DNA from: a virus
Strand: one strand, 5' to 3'
Length of the DNA: 64,000 nucleotides
IMG/VR virus record: IMGVR_UViG_3300030339_001052
Span: 62,001 to 126,000 of that record
Below the pieces are notes generated by a model, which was not told the origin of the DNA, ran no database searches, and saw only the letters and a program-made list of their open reading frames with translations. Below are positions 43,184 to 51,989 of the stretch, in pieces. Made by a program: the position numbers and the translations under genes. Each line of letters starts with the position of its first letter. The first letter of the stretch is position 1.

Positions 43184-44659
43184 TTATGTTATTATTGATT
43201 CATATGGGTTAATTGGTAATATATCCTTAGAAAATAATTCAGTGCTCCAACGTCTACCCATTCTATATTCAGAATTCTCAACTAATATAAATTGTTCTTT
43301 ATTATAACAATTCAATAACGTATCATTATATACCCAAATAGCTTCAATTTTATTTATTTCCCCATTTGATTTTGATTTTAATGCTCCCATTCTTATATTT
43401 AATTTTCTTGATGTTATTCCAATTTTATAATATTTACCATCATTAATTTTTAAATAATACAATATAGCAGGTTTTTCCCCAATTTTGGGATTTTCAATAA
43501 ATATTGTTGAGTTATAACCCCCAACTAATTTATTATCTTTAATCAATTGTTCAATTCCACATTCAATACACCCTTGTCCCGATAAATGTTTTTGAGCTGA
43601 TTTTGTAAATATCCCGTGCTCAGGACAACATATTTTAATTTTACTTTTTTTATTTTTATAAATTTTTTCGTTTTCTATTGGATATGTATATTTATCCCCA
43701 TGTACGATTTTAATTTGTTCTATAGCATTAGCATAAGATTTTGTTCTATTTTTTGCCGAACTTTCCTTACCGCATTTGGGGCATCCACAGGTATTATTTA
43801 ATAAAATTAAATTTCTGGCAATAGTCTCAAAATTACCATGTTCTGGACAATAAGCCAAAATATTGGTTTTAGTAAGTCCATGCCATTCTCCTATTAACTT
43901 TAATGTTAATCTATCCCCATGTTTATCAAAAACCCTTTTTTTTAAATCATCAAAGCTTACAGGTGGTTTAGGTTTTCTATTTTTGATCGATTTATAAGCT
44001 GAAGATCTATTTTCACTCCAGCATTCCATACAACCATATTTACTATTTAAATGTTTATCTGGTGATTGTGAAAATACTCCGTGTTCTGGGCAAATTATAT
44101 CAACATGTATTTTTGCTGATATATATTCTACTAAAGAATAATCAAATTTATTACCATGTTTTTTAACTGCATTTTCTATAAATTTTTGTTTTTCTGTTTC
44201 ATTTTTATGATCTGTTTCTTTATGAATTTCTTTAAATGAAAAAGCATAACACGATGGACACGGATACTCGGCGTTTAAATGATTTGTTGGTGATTGCTCA
44301 AATACTCCATGTTCTGGACATATAATTTTTACTTTTGTTTTGTAGTGTTGATAGTCAACCAAGGAATAGTCAAACTTATTATTATGTTTTAAATTTGCAT
44401 TATTAATAAAAATATCTTTTTCAATAATTCTTGATTTTTTATTTTTATCATCAATAGCACATTTTGGGCATCCAAAGATATATCTTAAATGATGAGTTGG
44501 CGTTTGGGTAAAAATTCCATGATCTGGACAGATAATATCTACTGGAATTTTAGCTGTTTTAAAATTAACCAAAGAATAGTCAAATTTATTATCATATTTT
44601 AAATTTGCATTCTTAATAAACGTTGCTTTTCTAATTTCTATATTATTACTTCTGGGCAT
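43184..44659 (-). CDS. Zinc-ribbon repeat protein with a C-terminal GIY-YIG-like nuclease domain (cassette 2), 491 aa
   Basis: Five repeats of 55-75 residues cover positions 10-380. Each has KYDNKFDYS or similar, then IICPDHGIF and a CPKC pair; the fourth is the most divergent. The C-terminal 105 residues begin ILYYLKINDGKYYKIGITSR and end with a WSTELFS block, a T5orf172/GIY-YIG arrangement, not the PDDEXK type found in cassettes 1 and 3. The array is thus the constant part and the nuclease is exchanged. It overlaps the ribbon-helix-helix gene by 14 bp. Confidence 0.75.
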   Translation of the reverse strand: MPRSNNIEIRKATFIKNANLKYDNKFDYSLVNFKTAKIPVDIICPDHGIFTQTPTHHLRYIFGCPKCAIDDKNKKSRIIEKDIFINNANLKHNNKFDYSLVDYQHYKTKVKIICPEHGVFEQSPTNHLNAEYPCPSCYAFSFKEIHKETDHKNETEKQKFIENAVKKHGNKFDYSLVEYISAKIHVDIICPEHGVFSQSPDKHLNSKYGCMECWSENRSSAYKSIKNRKPKPPVSFDDLKKRVFDKHGDRLTLKLIGEWHGLTKTNILAYCPEHGNFETIARNLILLNNTCGCPKCGKESSAKNRTKSYANAIEQIKIVHGDKYTYPIENEKIYKNKKSKIKICCPEHGIFTKSAQKHLSGQGCIECGIEQLIKDNKLVGGYNSTIFIENPKIGEKPAILYYLKINDGKYYKIGITSRKLNIRMGALKSKSNGEINKIEAIWVYNDTLLNCYNKEQFILVENSEYRMGRRWSTELFSKDILPINPYESIIT

Positions 44660-44795
44660 TTAAATCGTTTTTCATCAAACTTATTATTCTCTTAGATAAT
44701 GTATACCCATTATCATCACAAAAGTTTTTATACTTCTCTTTAAAGTCAACACTTGTTCTGATCACGAAGTGTGTGTTTTTTAATTGTTTATCCAT
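44646..44795 (-). CDS. Small ribbon-helix-helix DNA-binding protein (cassette 2), 49 aa
   Basis: Found by reading the gap. NTHFVIRTSVDFKEKYKNFC gives the strand and first helix; DDNGYTLSKRIISLM the second turn and helix of an Arc/CopG fold. It overlaps the following nuclease gene by 14 bp, exactly as in cassette 3. A second-class promoter motif lies upstream. Confidence 0.65.
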   Translation of the reverse strand: MDKQLKNTHFVIRTSVDFKEKYKNFCDDNGYTLSKRIISLMKNDLNAQK

Positions 44796-44816
44796 ATTTG
44801 TTTTTGTTGGTACGAT

Positions 44817-44833
44817 TATTTTAATATAAATAC
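44817..44833 (-). promoter_or_regulatory. Second-class promoter candidate for cassette 2
   Basis: Minus-strand GTATTTATATTAAAATA (44833 to 44817), 21 bp before ATG 44795. Confidence 0.48.
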
Positions 44834-44879
44834 ATAAAATATTAATAAAATATCATATTTTCCTGAATTATTTTAATAA

Positions 44880-44910
44880 AAAAAAGAGTTTACCAGTTAA
44901 GATAAACTCT
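44880..44910 (-). terminator. Terminator after the NadV-like gene
   Basis: Arms GAGTTTA (44886-44892) and TAAACTC (44903-44909); on the minus strand the stem is followed by a run of eight T. It ends the NAD operon and separates it from cassette 2. Confidence 0.85.
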
Positions 44911-44930
44911 CCCATTATTTTTATTTATAG

Positions 44931-46598
44931 TTACGCTTTATTTATCTTTTCCCGAATTTCTGTTAAAGTTGTCCTTGAGATAAACTCTCCATTTTCAAAG
45001 ATGAGTTTTAATTCGCCTTGTCCTTCCTCTTCCCACGTACATTCATTTTTCAACTTATATGACCCATCAGAATCTTTATAAACTTGAAGTAAACCTTTAG
45101 CTGACTTTTTTAGCCCACGGTCTGTAACTGGATCTTTAAATATATTAACTCCAATTGTTTCAATCTCATTTGTTAAATCATTTATTTTTTCGATTTCGAT
45201 AAATGTGGATTTTACAGCCCCTCCTTGATTATCGCGTGTACAGTAACCCATTGAAAATGATCCAGTTCCAAGCGTTATATTAGTAGTCGCAAAGCCTTTT
45301 TCTTTTAGTCTCTTACATATTTGTTCTGCCCTGTCCAGTGTAATGGCATCTCCGTAAACGCACCCGATAAATTTTGAAAGAACTTTAAAACCTTGATCAT
45401 TTATATTACCTCCAAATATATCCCAAAGTAATTCAACTAACCCTTTATTCTCAGATATTGGTTCTATTTGGTTCCATGTACAATCAAGATATCCAAATCC
45501 TTTTGGTGTAAGTTCAAAATACACTTTATCAGATGTAACAATAAATTTAGCCCCATCTTTATTCTCATGAATATTCATTAAAGTGTAAACTTCTTTATGT
45601 GCTTCTGAATCAATAACTAAATCAGATGATTTAAAATCTACTTGGTATGCGTTTCCACAGATAATATCCACTGGATTCCCCGAATCAGGGCGGATAATTA
45701 ACTTACCATCACGAGCAAGAATTGATTCTTTTAATTCTGGTAAAAATTTTGTCACAACTTGCCAAAGATCATATTGGTCTGATACTACAGATAATAATCC
45801 AGTTGGGAATATTTTGATAAGCCTTTTAAACCCATCTATCTCATTTTCTTTTCCATAGGATGTCATACAGCTATGTTCAGAGGCTGGTATACTGAATCCA
45901 ATATTCCTATCACCATAATAATAAGCTACCGATTGTAATGCTGGAATAGTATCAGTTCCCCAAAATGAGGTTAAAAATCCCATACTTGAACTAATTGCAG
46001 CTTCAGGATGTTGCATTCCGCGAAAACTGAAATCGTGGGCTTGAAAGTTTACTCCAAATAAATTTTCTTTATCAGTTTCTTCAGCATTTTTTAGTAAAAT
46101 TTGTTTATAAGCATAAGCCATAGATGCAGAGTGTATAGTTTTCCAAATTAAACTAGAAACTAAGGTCTCAAGAAAATTAGTTAGCCAAAAGAAATCAGGG
46201 TGAGTATTACATATTGTTAGCATTGGGATATTTTCTCCAATTATAGTACCTTCTGGTAAAGCTTTAACCCTGATTGGTAAATAGCCTAAATCATATAATT
46301 TTTCAAAATGTGTAACATCAAAATCAGTACTAAGATATTGTGATAAAAATTCTTTAGCCTCACCAATTACTTTTTCTTTTGGTTGTCCAAAAAAATTGTT
46401 GTCATATAAGTCTTTAATATATTGGATCGTATATTGAATACCGAATACAACTATTTTCTTTGCCTGATCTGGCATTCTGGCTACATTTCTGGTAGTATAG
46501 TTAGAATATACTAAACTGGTACCTTCGGTGTACATTTTTACATGAGAAGTCTTGTATCCATCTTCCATTAGAAGAGGATTTTGAATTAATTTTGTCAT
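44931..46598 (-). CDS. NadV/NAMPT-like nicotinamide (phospho)ribosyltransferase, 555 aa
   Basis: Full-length NAMPT family: start NPLLMEDGYKTSHVKMY, FGIQYTIQY, the central FQAHDFSFRGMQHPEAA, the phosphate-binding IRPDSGNPVDI, and LGTGSFSMGYCTRDNQGGA. In classical use it joins nicotinamide and PRPP to NMN. In published phage NARP1 systems a NadV-like protein (Namat) instead joins nicotinamide to ADPR-pyrophosphate, giving NAD+ directly. The upstream Prs-like gene at 47580 fits either route. Last gene of the operon, followed by a terminator. Confidence 0.88.
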   Translation of the reverse strand: MTKLIQNPLLMEDGYKTSHVKMYTEGTSLVYSNYTTRNVARMPDQAKKIVVFGIQYTIQYIKDLYDNNFFGQPKEKVIGEAKEFLSQYLSTDFDVTHFEKLYDLGYLPIRVKALPEGTIIGENIPMLTICNTHPDFFWLTNFLETLVSSLIWKTIHSASMAYAYKQILLKNAEETDKENLFGVNFQAHDFSFRGMQHPEAAISSSMGFLTSFWGTDTIPALQSVAYYYGDRNIGFSIPASEHSCMTSYGKENEIDGFKRLIKIFPTGLLSVVSDQYDLWQVVTKFLPELKESILARDGKLIIRPDSGNPVDIICGNAYQVDFKSSDLVIDSEAHKEVYTLMNIHENKDGAKFIVTSDKVYFELTPKGFGYLDCTWNQIEPISENKGLVELLWDIFGGNINDQGFKVLSKFIGCVYGDAITLDRAEQICKRLKEKGFATTNITLGTGSFSMGYCTRDNQGGAVKSTFIEIEKINDLTNEIETIGVNIFKDPVTDRGLKKSAKGLLQVYKDSDGSYKLKNECTWEEEGQGELKLIFENGEFISRTTLTEIREKINKA

Positions 46599-46626
46599 TT
46601 TATTTTAGTTTTTTTATAATTTTAAT

Positions 46627-47583
46627 TTAATAATTAGATAATAATTTACTTGGGTGAACTGAGTTCACGCCGATTGATTTATATTTTTCAAGCACTTGGT
46701 GGTCATCATCAACAACCATACAATCACATACATTTAACTTAAGTTTTTTAATTAGCTGTTGTAGAAATACGTGTTTGTACTTACGGTTTCCAACAAAGTA
46801 TATGTTTTCCATTTTGATAAAATTTGCATTCCAATAAAGCCATTCCATTTTTTCGTTATTAGCAATACTATTTGGGGAAGCGCTGACAACATAAATTTCT
46901 TTACCGCTATCAGATAGTTTTTTAATTTTTTCAATAACTTCTTTTACTGGTTTCCCTTTCAGGAAAACCGAATATTGAACGAAGTCAATATTACCATATG
47001 TATCAGCTTGTAAATTCTGATATTCAGCAAGGGTTCCGTCCAAATCCACAAATATATGACTGTCAGTGAAGTAGTCAACCTGTTCAAACTCATCCGCTAA
47101 CAGTTTTAATTTCACAACAGATACTTGTAGTTTATATGCCTTATCAATGATAGCATCGGCTTTTACAAAACGTTCACCATATTCATACCTATATTGGTTT
47201 CTTTCAATACATACTTCAACTGGTGTATTGATAAAAACAACCTTGATATGATAATCTAACTTTTTTAATTCAGCAATGATATTAACAGTATAGTTATTAT
47301 TAATACCACCACCATCCATAACCAAATTGAATCCTCTTTCAGCAACTTCAAACACCTTTTCTTTTGCCAATTTCACACATTCTTCATGAATTAACTCTGG
47401 GTGTTCTGGGTCATAGTCTGGATGATTTAATCTAATTTCATCTGCTGAAACCAATACATATTGGTTTTCTTGCAAAATAAAAATTTTACCTAGTGAACAG
47501 CTGTTAACAACTGAAAGTTTGGATTCTATAAGTTTAGTTTTCCCACTTCCTGGCAATCCAAGCATAAATATTGCTTCTTTCAT
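46627..47583 (-). CDS. Polynucleotide kinase/phosphatase-like protein, 318 aa
   Basis: The N-terminal kinase has Walker A GLPGSGKTK (residues 9-17) and VSADEIR, GFNLVMDGGGIN and IERNQYR elements. The C-terminal HAD phosphatase has the FVDLDGTLAEY nucleophile motif (about residue 178), VVSASPNS and a closing VVDDDHQVL. The kinase-then-HAD order equals T4 Pnkp, which heals 5'-OH and 3'-phosphate RNA ends. It lies between the Prs-like and NadV-like genes, which could also mean a nucleotide kinase for that pathway. Confidence 0.75.
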   Translation of the reverse strand: MKEAIFMLGLPGSGKTKLIESKLSVVNSCSLGKIFILQENQYVLVSADEIRLNHPDYDPEHPELIHEECVKLAKEKVFEVAERGFNLVMDGGGINNNYTVNIIAELKKLDYHIKVVFINTPVEVCIERNQYRYEYGERFVKADAIIDKAYKLQVSVVKLKLLADEFEQVDYFTDSHIFVDLDGTLAEYQNLQADTYGNIDFVQYSVFLKGKPVKEVIEKIKKLSDSGKEIYVVSASPNSIANNEKMEWLYWNANFIKMENIYFVGNRKYKHVFLQQLIKKLKLNVCDCMVVDDDHQVLEKYKSIGVNSVHPSKLLSNY

Positions 47584-48407
47584 AGTTTTAAATTAAATAT
47601 TTTTACTCGTTCATTTTCAATATTACATCTGCTGTCAGTTGTAAATATCATTTCAAATTCTTTTAATAAGTCTTCAACTGGATCACTAAAACCACCGTTA
47701 TTTAAAACTCCGTGAGAAATTGCTAGATAACACTTGTTTTTAATCTGTGTTTTTATTTTCAAAAATGTTCGGCCACCCAAAGCAATATCATCTAAAATCA
47801 AAACAGTTTTATTTTCATCAAATACAGGAACTTTTGTTGTAATTTCACCATTATCTCTGGATTTTGAACACGACTCAATTTGTCCTTGAAAATTAATTTT
47901 CTTACATAATTTAAATATTTTTTTGTAAGAACCAGCATCGGTTGCGAGAATGATCATATCTTGTTCAGCAATGTCATTCTTGTTTAAAATATAATCTAAA
48001 ACATTCTCAACGAATTCCGAATTATCAATCACCTCACAATTATTTAATAATGCTGGAGTAACCTCCGAATGAGGATCGAAGACATACACTTTATTTAATT
48101 CCATCGAATTAATTAAGTTACAAACAGTTTTCAGGCTGAAACATTCGCCAACACCAAAATTTCTATCCGCTTGTTGATATGCCATATATGGAATAAACAA
48201 ATTTATTTTAACACGATTATTATCTTTTTTAATTGTATCAACAACCAATAATAGAAACATAATATCATCTGAAGATTTTAAATTCGCTTTTATTGTTATA
48301 TCTTCAATAATTCTAATTTTTAATTGAAAATGAATTTCACCTCCTGGAAATTTCCAAGCCTTATACTGCAAATTCTCGCAGATCCCGTTCGTTAAATCTA
48401 ATACCAT
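47580..48407 (-). CDS. Ribose-phosphate pyrophosphokinase-like protein (Prs or Adps-like), 275 aa
   Basis: Follows the Prs fold: WKFPGGEIHFQLK near the start, LFIPYMAYQQADRNFGVGE (flexible loop region), VYVFDPHSE (metal-binding His/Asp), and the PRPP loop VLILDDIALGGRTF near residue 220. Prs makes PRPP from ribose 5-phosphate. The phage NARP1 enzyme Adps, usually annotated as Prs, instead adds pyrophosphate to ADP-ribose. It overlaps the kinase-phosphatase gene by 4 bp. Confidence 0.82.
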   Translation of the reverse strand: MVLDLTNGICENLQYKAWKFPGGEIHFQLKIRIIEDITIKANLKSSDDIMFLLLVVDTIKKDNNRVKINLFIPYMAYQQADRNFGVGECFSLKTVCNLINSMELNKVYVFDPHSEVTPALLNNCEVIDNSEFVENVLDYILNKNDIAEQDMIILATDAGSYKKIFKLCKKINFQGQIESCSKSRDNGEITTKVPVFDENKTVLILDDIALGGRTFLKIKTQIKNKCYLAISHGVLNNGGFSDPVEDLLKEFEMIFTTDSRCNIENERVKIFNLKL

Positions 48408-48436
48408 TATTTTATTTATTTTAAATTATTATTTTT

Positions 48437-48829
48437 TTAAACTAAACATGGCTTAATCCATGATTTTTCTTCATCATCTTTGATATATATTATTTCAGAT
48501 TTACCTAAATGTGTTACAACCTCATAGTAATCTGTGTTTATATTTGTTATATATTTTTTAGCTTCCAACGTAATAGCAAAAAAACAATCGACTGGAAACC
48601 AATATTCTTTTAAATGTTTTTCATCTTCAATTGAATAAAAACACATCCCACTTCTAATATATGTTATTTTTAATAAACGAACGCATTCAAATTCACAGTC
48701 AAAATAATAAAACTCACCACCAACCTTCAGATATTCTTTTGACATATACTTATGTGGCTTTATTTTAATTTTTTTCTCGTCATTAAAAATAAACATCATT
48801 TTATCAACATCATTTAAATCTATTTCCAT
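48437..48829 (-). CDS. Hypothetical protein, 130 aa
   Basis: ATG 48829 (MEIDLNDVDKMMF) is preferred; an earlier in-frame start at 48883 would overlap the next gene. Beta-rich, soluble, with GGEFYYFDCEFECVRLL in the middle. Not recognised. Confidence 0.5.
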   Translation of the reverse strand: MEIDLNDVDKMMFIFNDEKKIKIKPHKYMSKEYLKVGGEFYYFDCEFECVRLLKITYIRSGMCFYSIEDEKHLKEYWFPVDCFFAITLEAKKYITNINTDYYEVVTHLGKSEIIYIKDDEEKSWIKPCLV

Positions 48830-48842
48830 AACTATTCTGTTT

Positions 48843-49025
48843 TTAAAATGTTTTTTTGAAATTACAAGTAAAGCGAATAACATCTATCCTATCATGATAA
48901 TCATCTGTTTTATAATCGGAGCAGTGTTCACAACCAGCAGTATAACCCGCACTACCAATAAATTTACCATCCACGTTTGGACATATTTCTGGTGTCCCAT
49001 AAGGACTTAATTCATATTTTTTCAT
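48843..49025 (-). CDS. Small Cys-containing protein, 60 aa
   Basis: Four Cys (CPN, GCEHC, TCN) could bind one metal. The GSAGYTAGCEHCSDY pattern recalls a short conserved phage protein of unknown role. It lies 1 bp after the radical SAM gene, so it may act with it. Confidence 0.5.
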   Translation of the reverse strand: MKKYELSPYGTPEICPNVDGKFIGSAGYTAGCEHCSDYKTDDYHDRIDVIRFTCNFKKTF

Positions 49026-49026
49026 C

Positions 49027-50067
49027 TTAAATTATTTCTTTATATTCAGTTTTTGGTAAATTTCCACTTAAAATAGCATTTCCACAGGTGATTAATCCAT
49101 TATCTTCATCATAGCTTGGTACAAATACAATAACATCAAAACCAACACGTTTTAACTCAGTTTCTTTTTGTTTATAGGGTGTAAATGCATCATATCCACC
49201 TGTTGTTTCAATATTGTTTTCAATACAACTGTTTGTTTTATGTAATGGTGTTAGTTTGCATATGAATTTATTAGGATCAAACAATTTAAGTAATACATCA
49301 GCATCCAACGTATATTCATCGGCCAATGCAAAATTCAAAGCATATTTTCTTCCAACTGGTTCTGGTAACATTTTACCTATTTCAGATATTTCTTCTAATG
49401 ACAGACTATTATTAGAGAACATATCATTCCTTTGTTCGTTATCGGTTGAGTTTATTGAAAATTGTAACCCAGCATCCCCATTATATAATTTATTTTTAAT
49501 ATCATTACACCAAATCAATAAAAATTTAATCAAATTTTTATTCGCTTTTGGAAGCATTGTTGATATTACTGGGTGAATTGCACCAGAACCTTCCCAAAAA
49601 TCATAGATATTTCTATGTAAACAAGTTGCAAGATCCAGTACGTTACCATTCCACGTCGGCTCTCCCATACGAGCCAGATGTAAATTTAATCGTTTAGTTG
49701 ATTTAATCTCTGGGTGTAAAGCTAAAGCAGATAATATTTGATCCAGCATATCATGATAGGTAGCATTTAATCCAGGCCCAACCTTTGGAACATCACAAAA
49801 CTTGCAATTCATAGAGCAACCATATTGGGTGCTTATGGTTATAACAAATTTTTCTGTTAACGGCATTATTTCACCATTTGGAACACCATTCAATTCTCTT
49901 GAAATACCAAGAAAATCAGCTTTTATATTAGCGTTTTTACCATAATCACCAACAGTTAAAAACTCTAACAAGCCTTTTTCACCTTGCATAATACAAATGT
50001 TTCCCGTTGGGACTTCAATGTTTCTTAAAACTTTATTAATCATTAATTTATTTTTTATATAAGACAA
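49027..50067 (-). CDS. Radical SAM enzyme, RlmN-like, 346 aa
   Basis: The iron-sulfur site is CSMNCKFC (Cys84, 88, 91) in ISTQYGCSMNCKFCDV. Other family marks are LHLARMGEPTWNGNVLDL, VISTMLP and, near the C-terminus, IVFVPSYDEDNG. The general plan matches RlmN/Cfr methyltransferases, which act on RNA, but substrate prediction is not safe. It overlaps the macro gene by 20 bp and is part of the NAD-linked operon. Confidence 0.78.
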   Translation of the reverse strand: MSYIKNKLMINKVLRNIEVPTGNICIMQGEKGLLEFLTVGDYGKNANIKADFLGISRELNGVPNGEIMPLTEKFVITISTQYGCSMNCKFCDVPKVGPGLNATYHDMLDQILSALALHPEIKSTKRLNLHLARMGEPTWNGNVLDLATCLHRNIYDFWEGSGAIHPVISTMLPKANKNLIKFLLIWCNDIKNKLYNGDAGLQFSINSTDNEQRNDMFSNNSLSLEEISEIGKMLPEPVGRKYALNFALADEYTLDADVLLKLFDPNKFICKLTPLHKTNSCIENNIETTGGYDAFTPYKQKETELKRVGFDVIVFVPSYDEDNGLITCGNAILSGNLPKTEYKEII

Positions 50068-50575
50068 GTGTTACATAACAATCTTTTAATTCTATCTCTA
50101 TAATTTGACGAATGATATTTATATCACCACCAGCAAGGCCACCACAAATTAAAGGCATTACAACTTTCAATCCTTTAAATTTATAATTAATTTTTCTAAG
50201 ACATAAAGTTAATGCTTCATAGTCTGCAGGTCTATCAGTCCAATCTAAATGATTTTTACCATAGTGAAATTGCGAATAGCAATTAACGACATATAAATCA
50301 CGTCCTTTAGTACTATCTGGTAGCCAAGTATTAGGTTCGCCATCAACAATAGTGAATAATTGCCAATCAATTTGACCAAGCTTATTAATATCACCTTTAC
50401 CAGTTAATTCCATTGGAAACGTATCTGTACCAAAATACTTCTTGAATGGTATTACTATTCCAGCCCCCTGGGTACAAAAAGCGTTAACTCCTTGAAGTGT
50501 AACATCATACTGTTCACTAAATATTTCTTTAAATAAATCTCCCTCTATTTCTTTATATTTTTCTTTATTCTCCAT
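50048..50575 (-). CDS. Macro-domain protein (ADP-ribose binding), 175 aa
   Basis: IEGDLFKEI at residues 9-17, VNAFCTQGAGIVIPFKKYFG with the Gly-rich loop, YVVNCYSQFHYG and VMPLICGGLAGGD near 145 follow the macro-domain order. Such domains bind or remove ADP-ribose. Its place near the Prs/NadV-like genes suggests ADP-ribose metabolism or counter-defence. It overlaps the genes on both sides. Confidence 0.75.
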   Translation of the reverse strand: MENKEKYKEIEGDLFKEIFSEQYDVTLQGVNAFCTQGAGIVIPFKKYFGTDTFPMELTGKGDINKLGQIDWQLFTIVDGEPNTWLPDSTKGRDLYVVNCYSQFHYGKNHLDWTDRPADYEALTLCLRKINYKFKGLKVVMPLICGGLAGGDINIIRQIIEIELKDCYVTLVLYKK

Positions 50576-50835
50576 TTCAAAATTTTTATAATTATTTTAT
50601 AGGAATATGATTTATTTACTTTTGGTCTATTTTTAAGTAAATCCATTAATAATTCCAACACTTTATCGGGGTTTTTCACATAAAACGCTTGTGGAATAAA
50701 CAAAATATTCCTAACCCATATTTGGAAATCAGTTGGTATGATATAATTCCAAATAAAATATAAAATACCCAGTAAGAATGGTATGATAACAAACGTCCAA
50801 AAAATCATTCCTGTTATAATTAAAAATTGTTCCAT
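50545..50835 (-). CDS. Small membrane protein, 96 aa
   Basis: One long hydrophobic segment (residues 3-30, ITGMIFWTFVIIPFLLGILY), then a short amphipathic part and a Lys-rich tail (KIIIKILKWRIKKNIKK). It overlaps the macro gene by 31 bp. Function unknown. Confidence 0.5.
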   Translation of the reverse strand: MEQFLIITGMIFWTFVIIPFLLGILYFIWNYIIPTDFQIWVRNILFIPQAFYVKNPDKVLELLMDLLKNRPKVNKSYSYKIIIKILKWRIKKNIKK

Positions 50836-50837
50836 TA

Positions 50838-51113
50838 TTAATCAGGAATGTAATCTTCAATATATGCAGTTGCTTCTATTCCTTGCATAACAGATGCTCT
50901 TGTATTTGATACTATTGCAGCACAATTTGGATTATATTTTTCTGTATTACCTAAATGAAGCATTAAAAATCTTGATGCAAATTCAAAATCTTTCATTTCA
51001 TTATCAAACCATATTTCAAAATCTACTTCAAGTTTTTCCTGTTCACTTGCTTCTAAATTTGAAGCATCTGATTTCGAATTAAAGAAATTATTTAATACAT
51101 TAATTTTTTTCAT
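50838..51113 (-). CDS. Hypothetical acidic protein, 91 aa
   Basis: Acidic, helical, soluble (EQEKLEVDFEIWFDNEM). 2 bp before the membrane protein gene. Not recognised. Confidence 0.5.
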   Translation of the reverse strand: MKKINVLNNFFNSKSDASNLEASEQEKLEVDFEIWFDNEMKDFEFASRFLMLHLGNTEKYNPNCAAIVSNTRASVMQGIEATAYIEDYIPD

Positions 51114-51171
51114 ATTATTTATTTTTTTAGTTTATTTTGTGTAGTTAATCGGTTTATTATCGATTATCGTG

Positions 51172-51723
51172 TTATAATTTACTAACATCAACATTATACT
51201 CTTTAATAATTGTATTTAGTGGTACGTGAATTATTGTTTCACCATCTTTAGAAAAGAATTTGTTTTTAAAGATTATTTTTGCAAACCAATTTATGTGTAC
51301 GGCATTATATTTTGTAAATTCAATGAATGGTTTATTATTAATTTTAATATCTTCTTTAACATATGTGTTACCATCATTTTCAAGTTTAGATATTTTATAA
51401 CCAAATTCTGAATTTGATATATAATAGTAATAATCTTTGTTTTCGATACGCCCAGAGCCTAAAAAGAAATTACCACTAATTGAAGAATTAACTGATAATG
51501 AATTTATATAAGTCACACCAAATTTCGGGCATTTCTCATATTTAATATTGATAGATGAAAAGCAAGAAATAATAAGAAAAATACCAAGTGTAATACCAAA
51601 AGTACCAATAAAAGCTAAAAATCCAGCATCAAAATCCCAATTATCGTCAGTAATTTCTTTATATATTAACATAAAAACACCCAATATGATTGAGATAAAA
51701 ATAATAATTCCAAATATTGTCAT
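51172..51723 (-). CDS. Membrane protein with two N-terminal helices, 183 aa
   Basis: Two transmembrane segments (residues 1-20 and 35-56, LAFIGTFGITLGIFLIISCF) are followed by a beta-rich external or cytosolic domain of about 120 residues. It recalls small DUF3592-like membrane proteins, without certainty. In the operon with NAD genes. Confidence 0.52.
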   Translation of the reverse strand: MTIFGIIIFISIILGVFMLIYKEITDDNWDFDAGFLAFIGTFGITLGIFLIISCFSSINIKYEKCPKFGVTYINSLSVNSSISGNFFLGSGRIENKDYYYYISNSEFGYKISKLENDGNTYVKEDIKINNKPFIEFTKYNAVHINWFAKIIFKNKFFSKDGETIIHVPLNTIIKEYNVDVSKL

Positions 51724-51734
51724 AACTTTAGTTT

Positions 51735-51977
51735 TTAATTTAAAATGTTTAATAGTTCTTTTAATTTATTAATTTCAATTGAAAATAAATCTTCCTTGGT
51801 TGGGTTACAATTTAATATAATTGAGATAATTTTATTTAGTATTTCACAATCACAATCGTAGTTCTCAAATGTGCCACTAATTTCCTGGATCATTGACCCA
51901 ACATCCGATATTTCATATTGGACGACTATATTTTTAAATTCTATATCAATTTCCTGTGTAAGTTTAACTTTTTTCAT
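51735..51977 (-). CDS. Hypothetical protein, 80 aa
   Basis: Acidic, with a beta-like start (KKVKLTQEIDIEF) and a helical end; one CDC Cys pair. Not recognised. Confidence 0.5.
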   Translation of the reverse strand: MKKVKLTQEIDIEFKNIVVQYEISDVGSMIQEISGTFENYDCDCEILNKIISIILNCNPTKEDLFSIEINKLKELLNILN

Positions 51978-51989
51978 AATTTGATTAAT

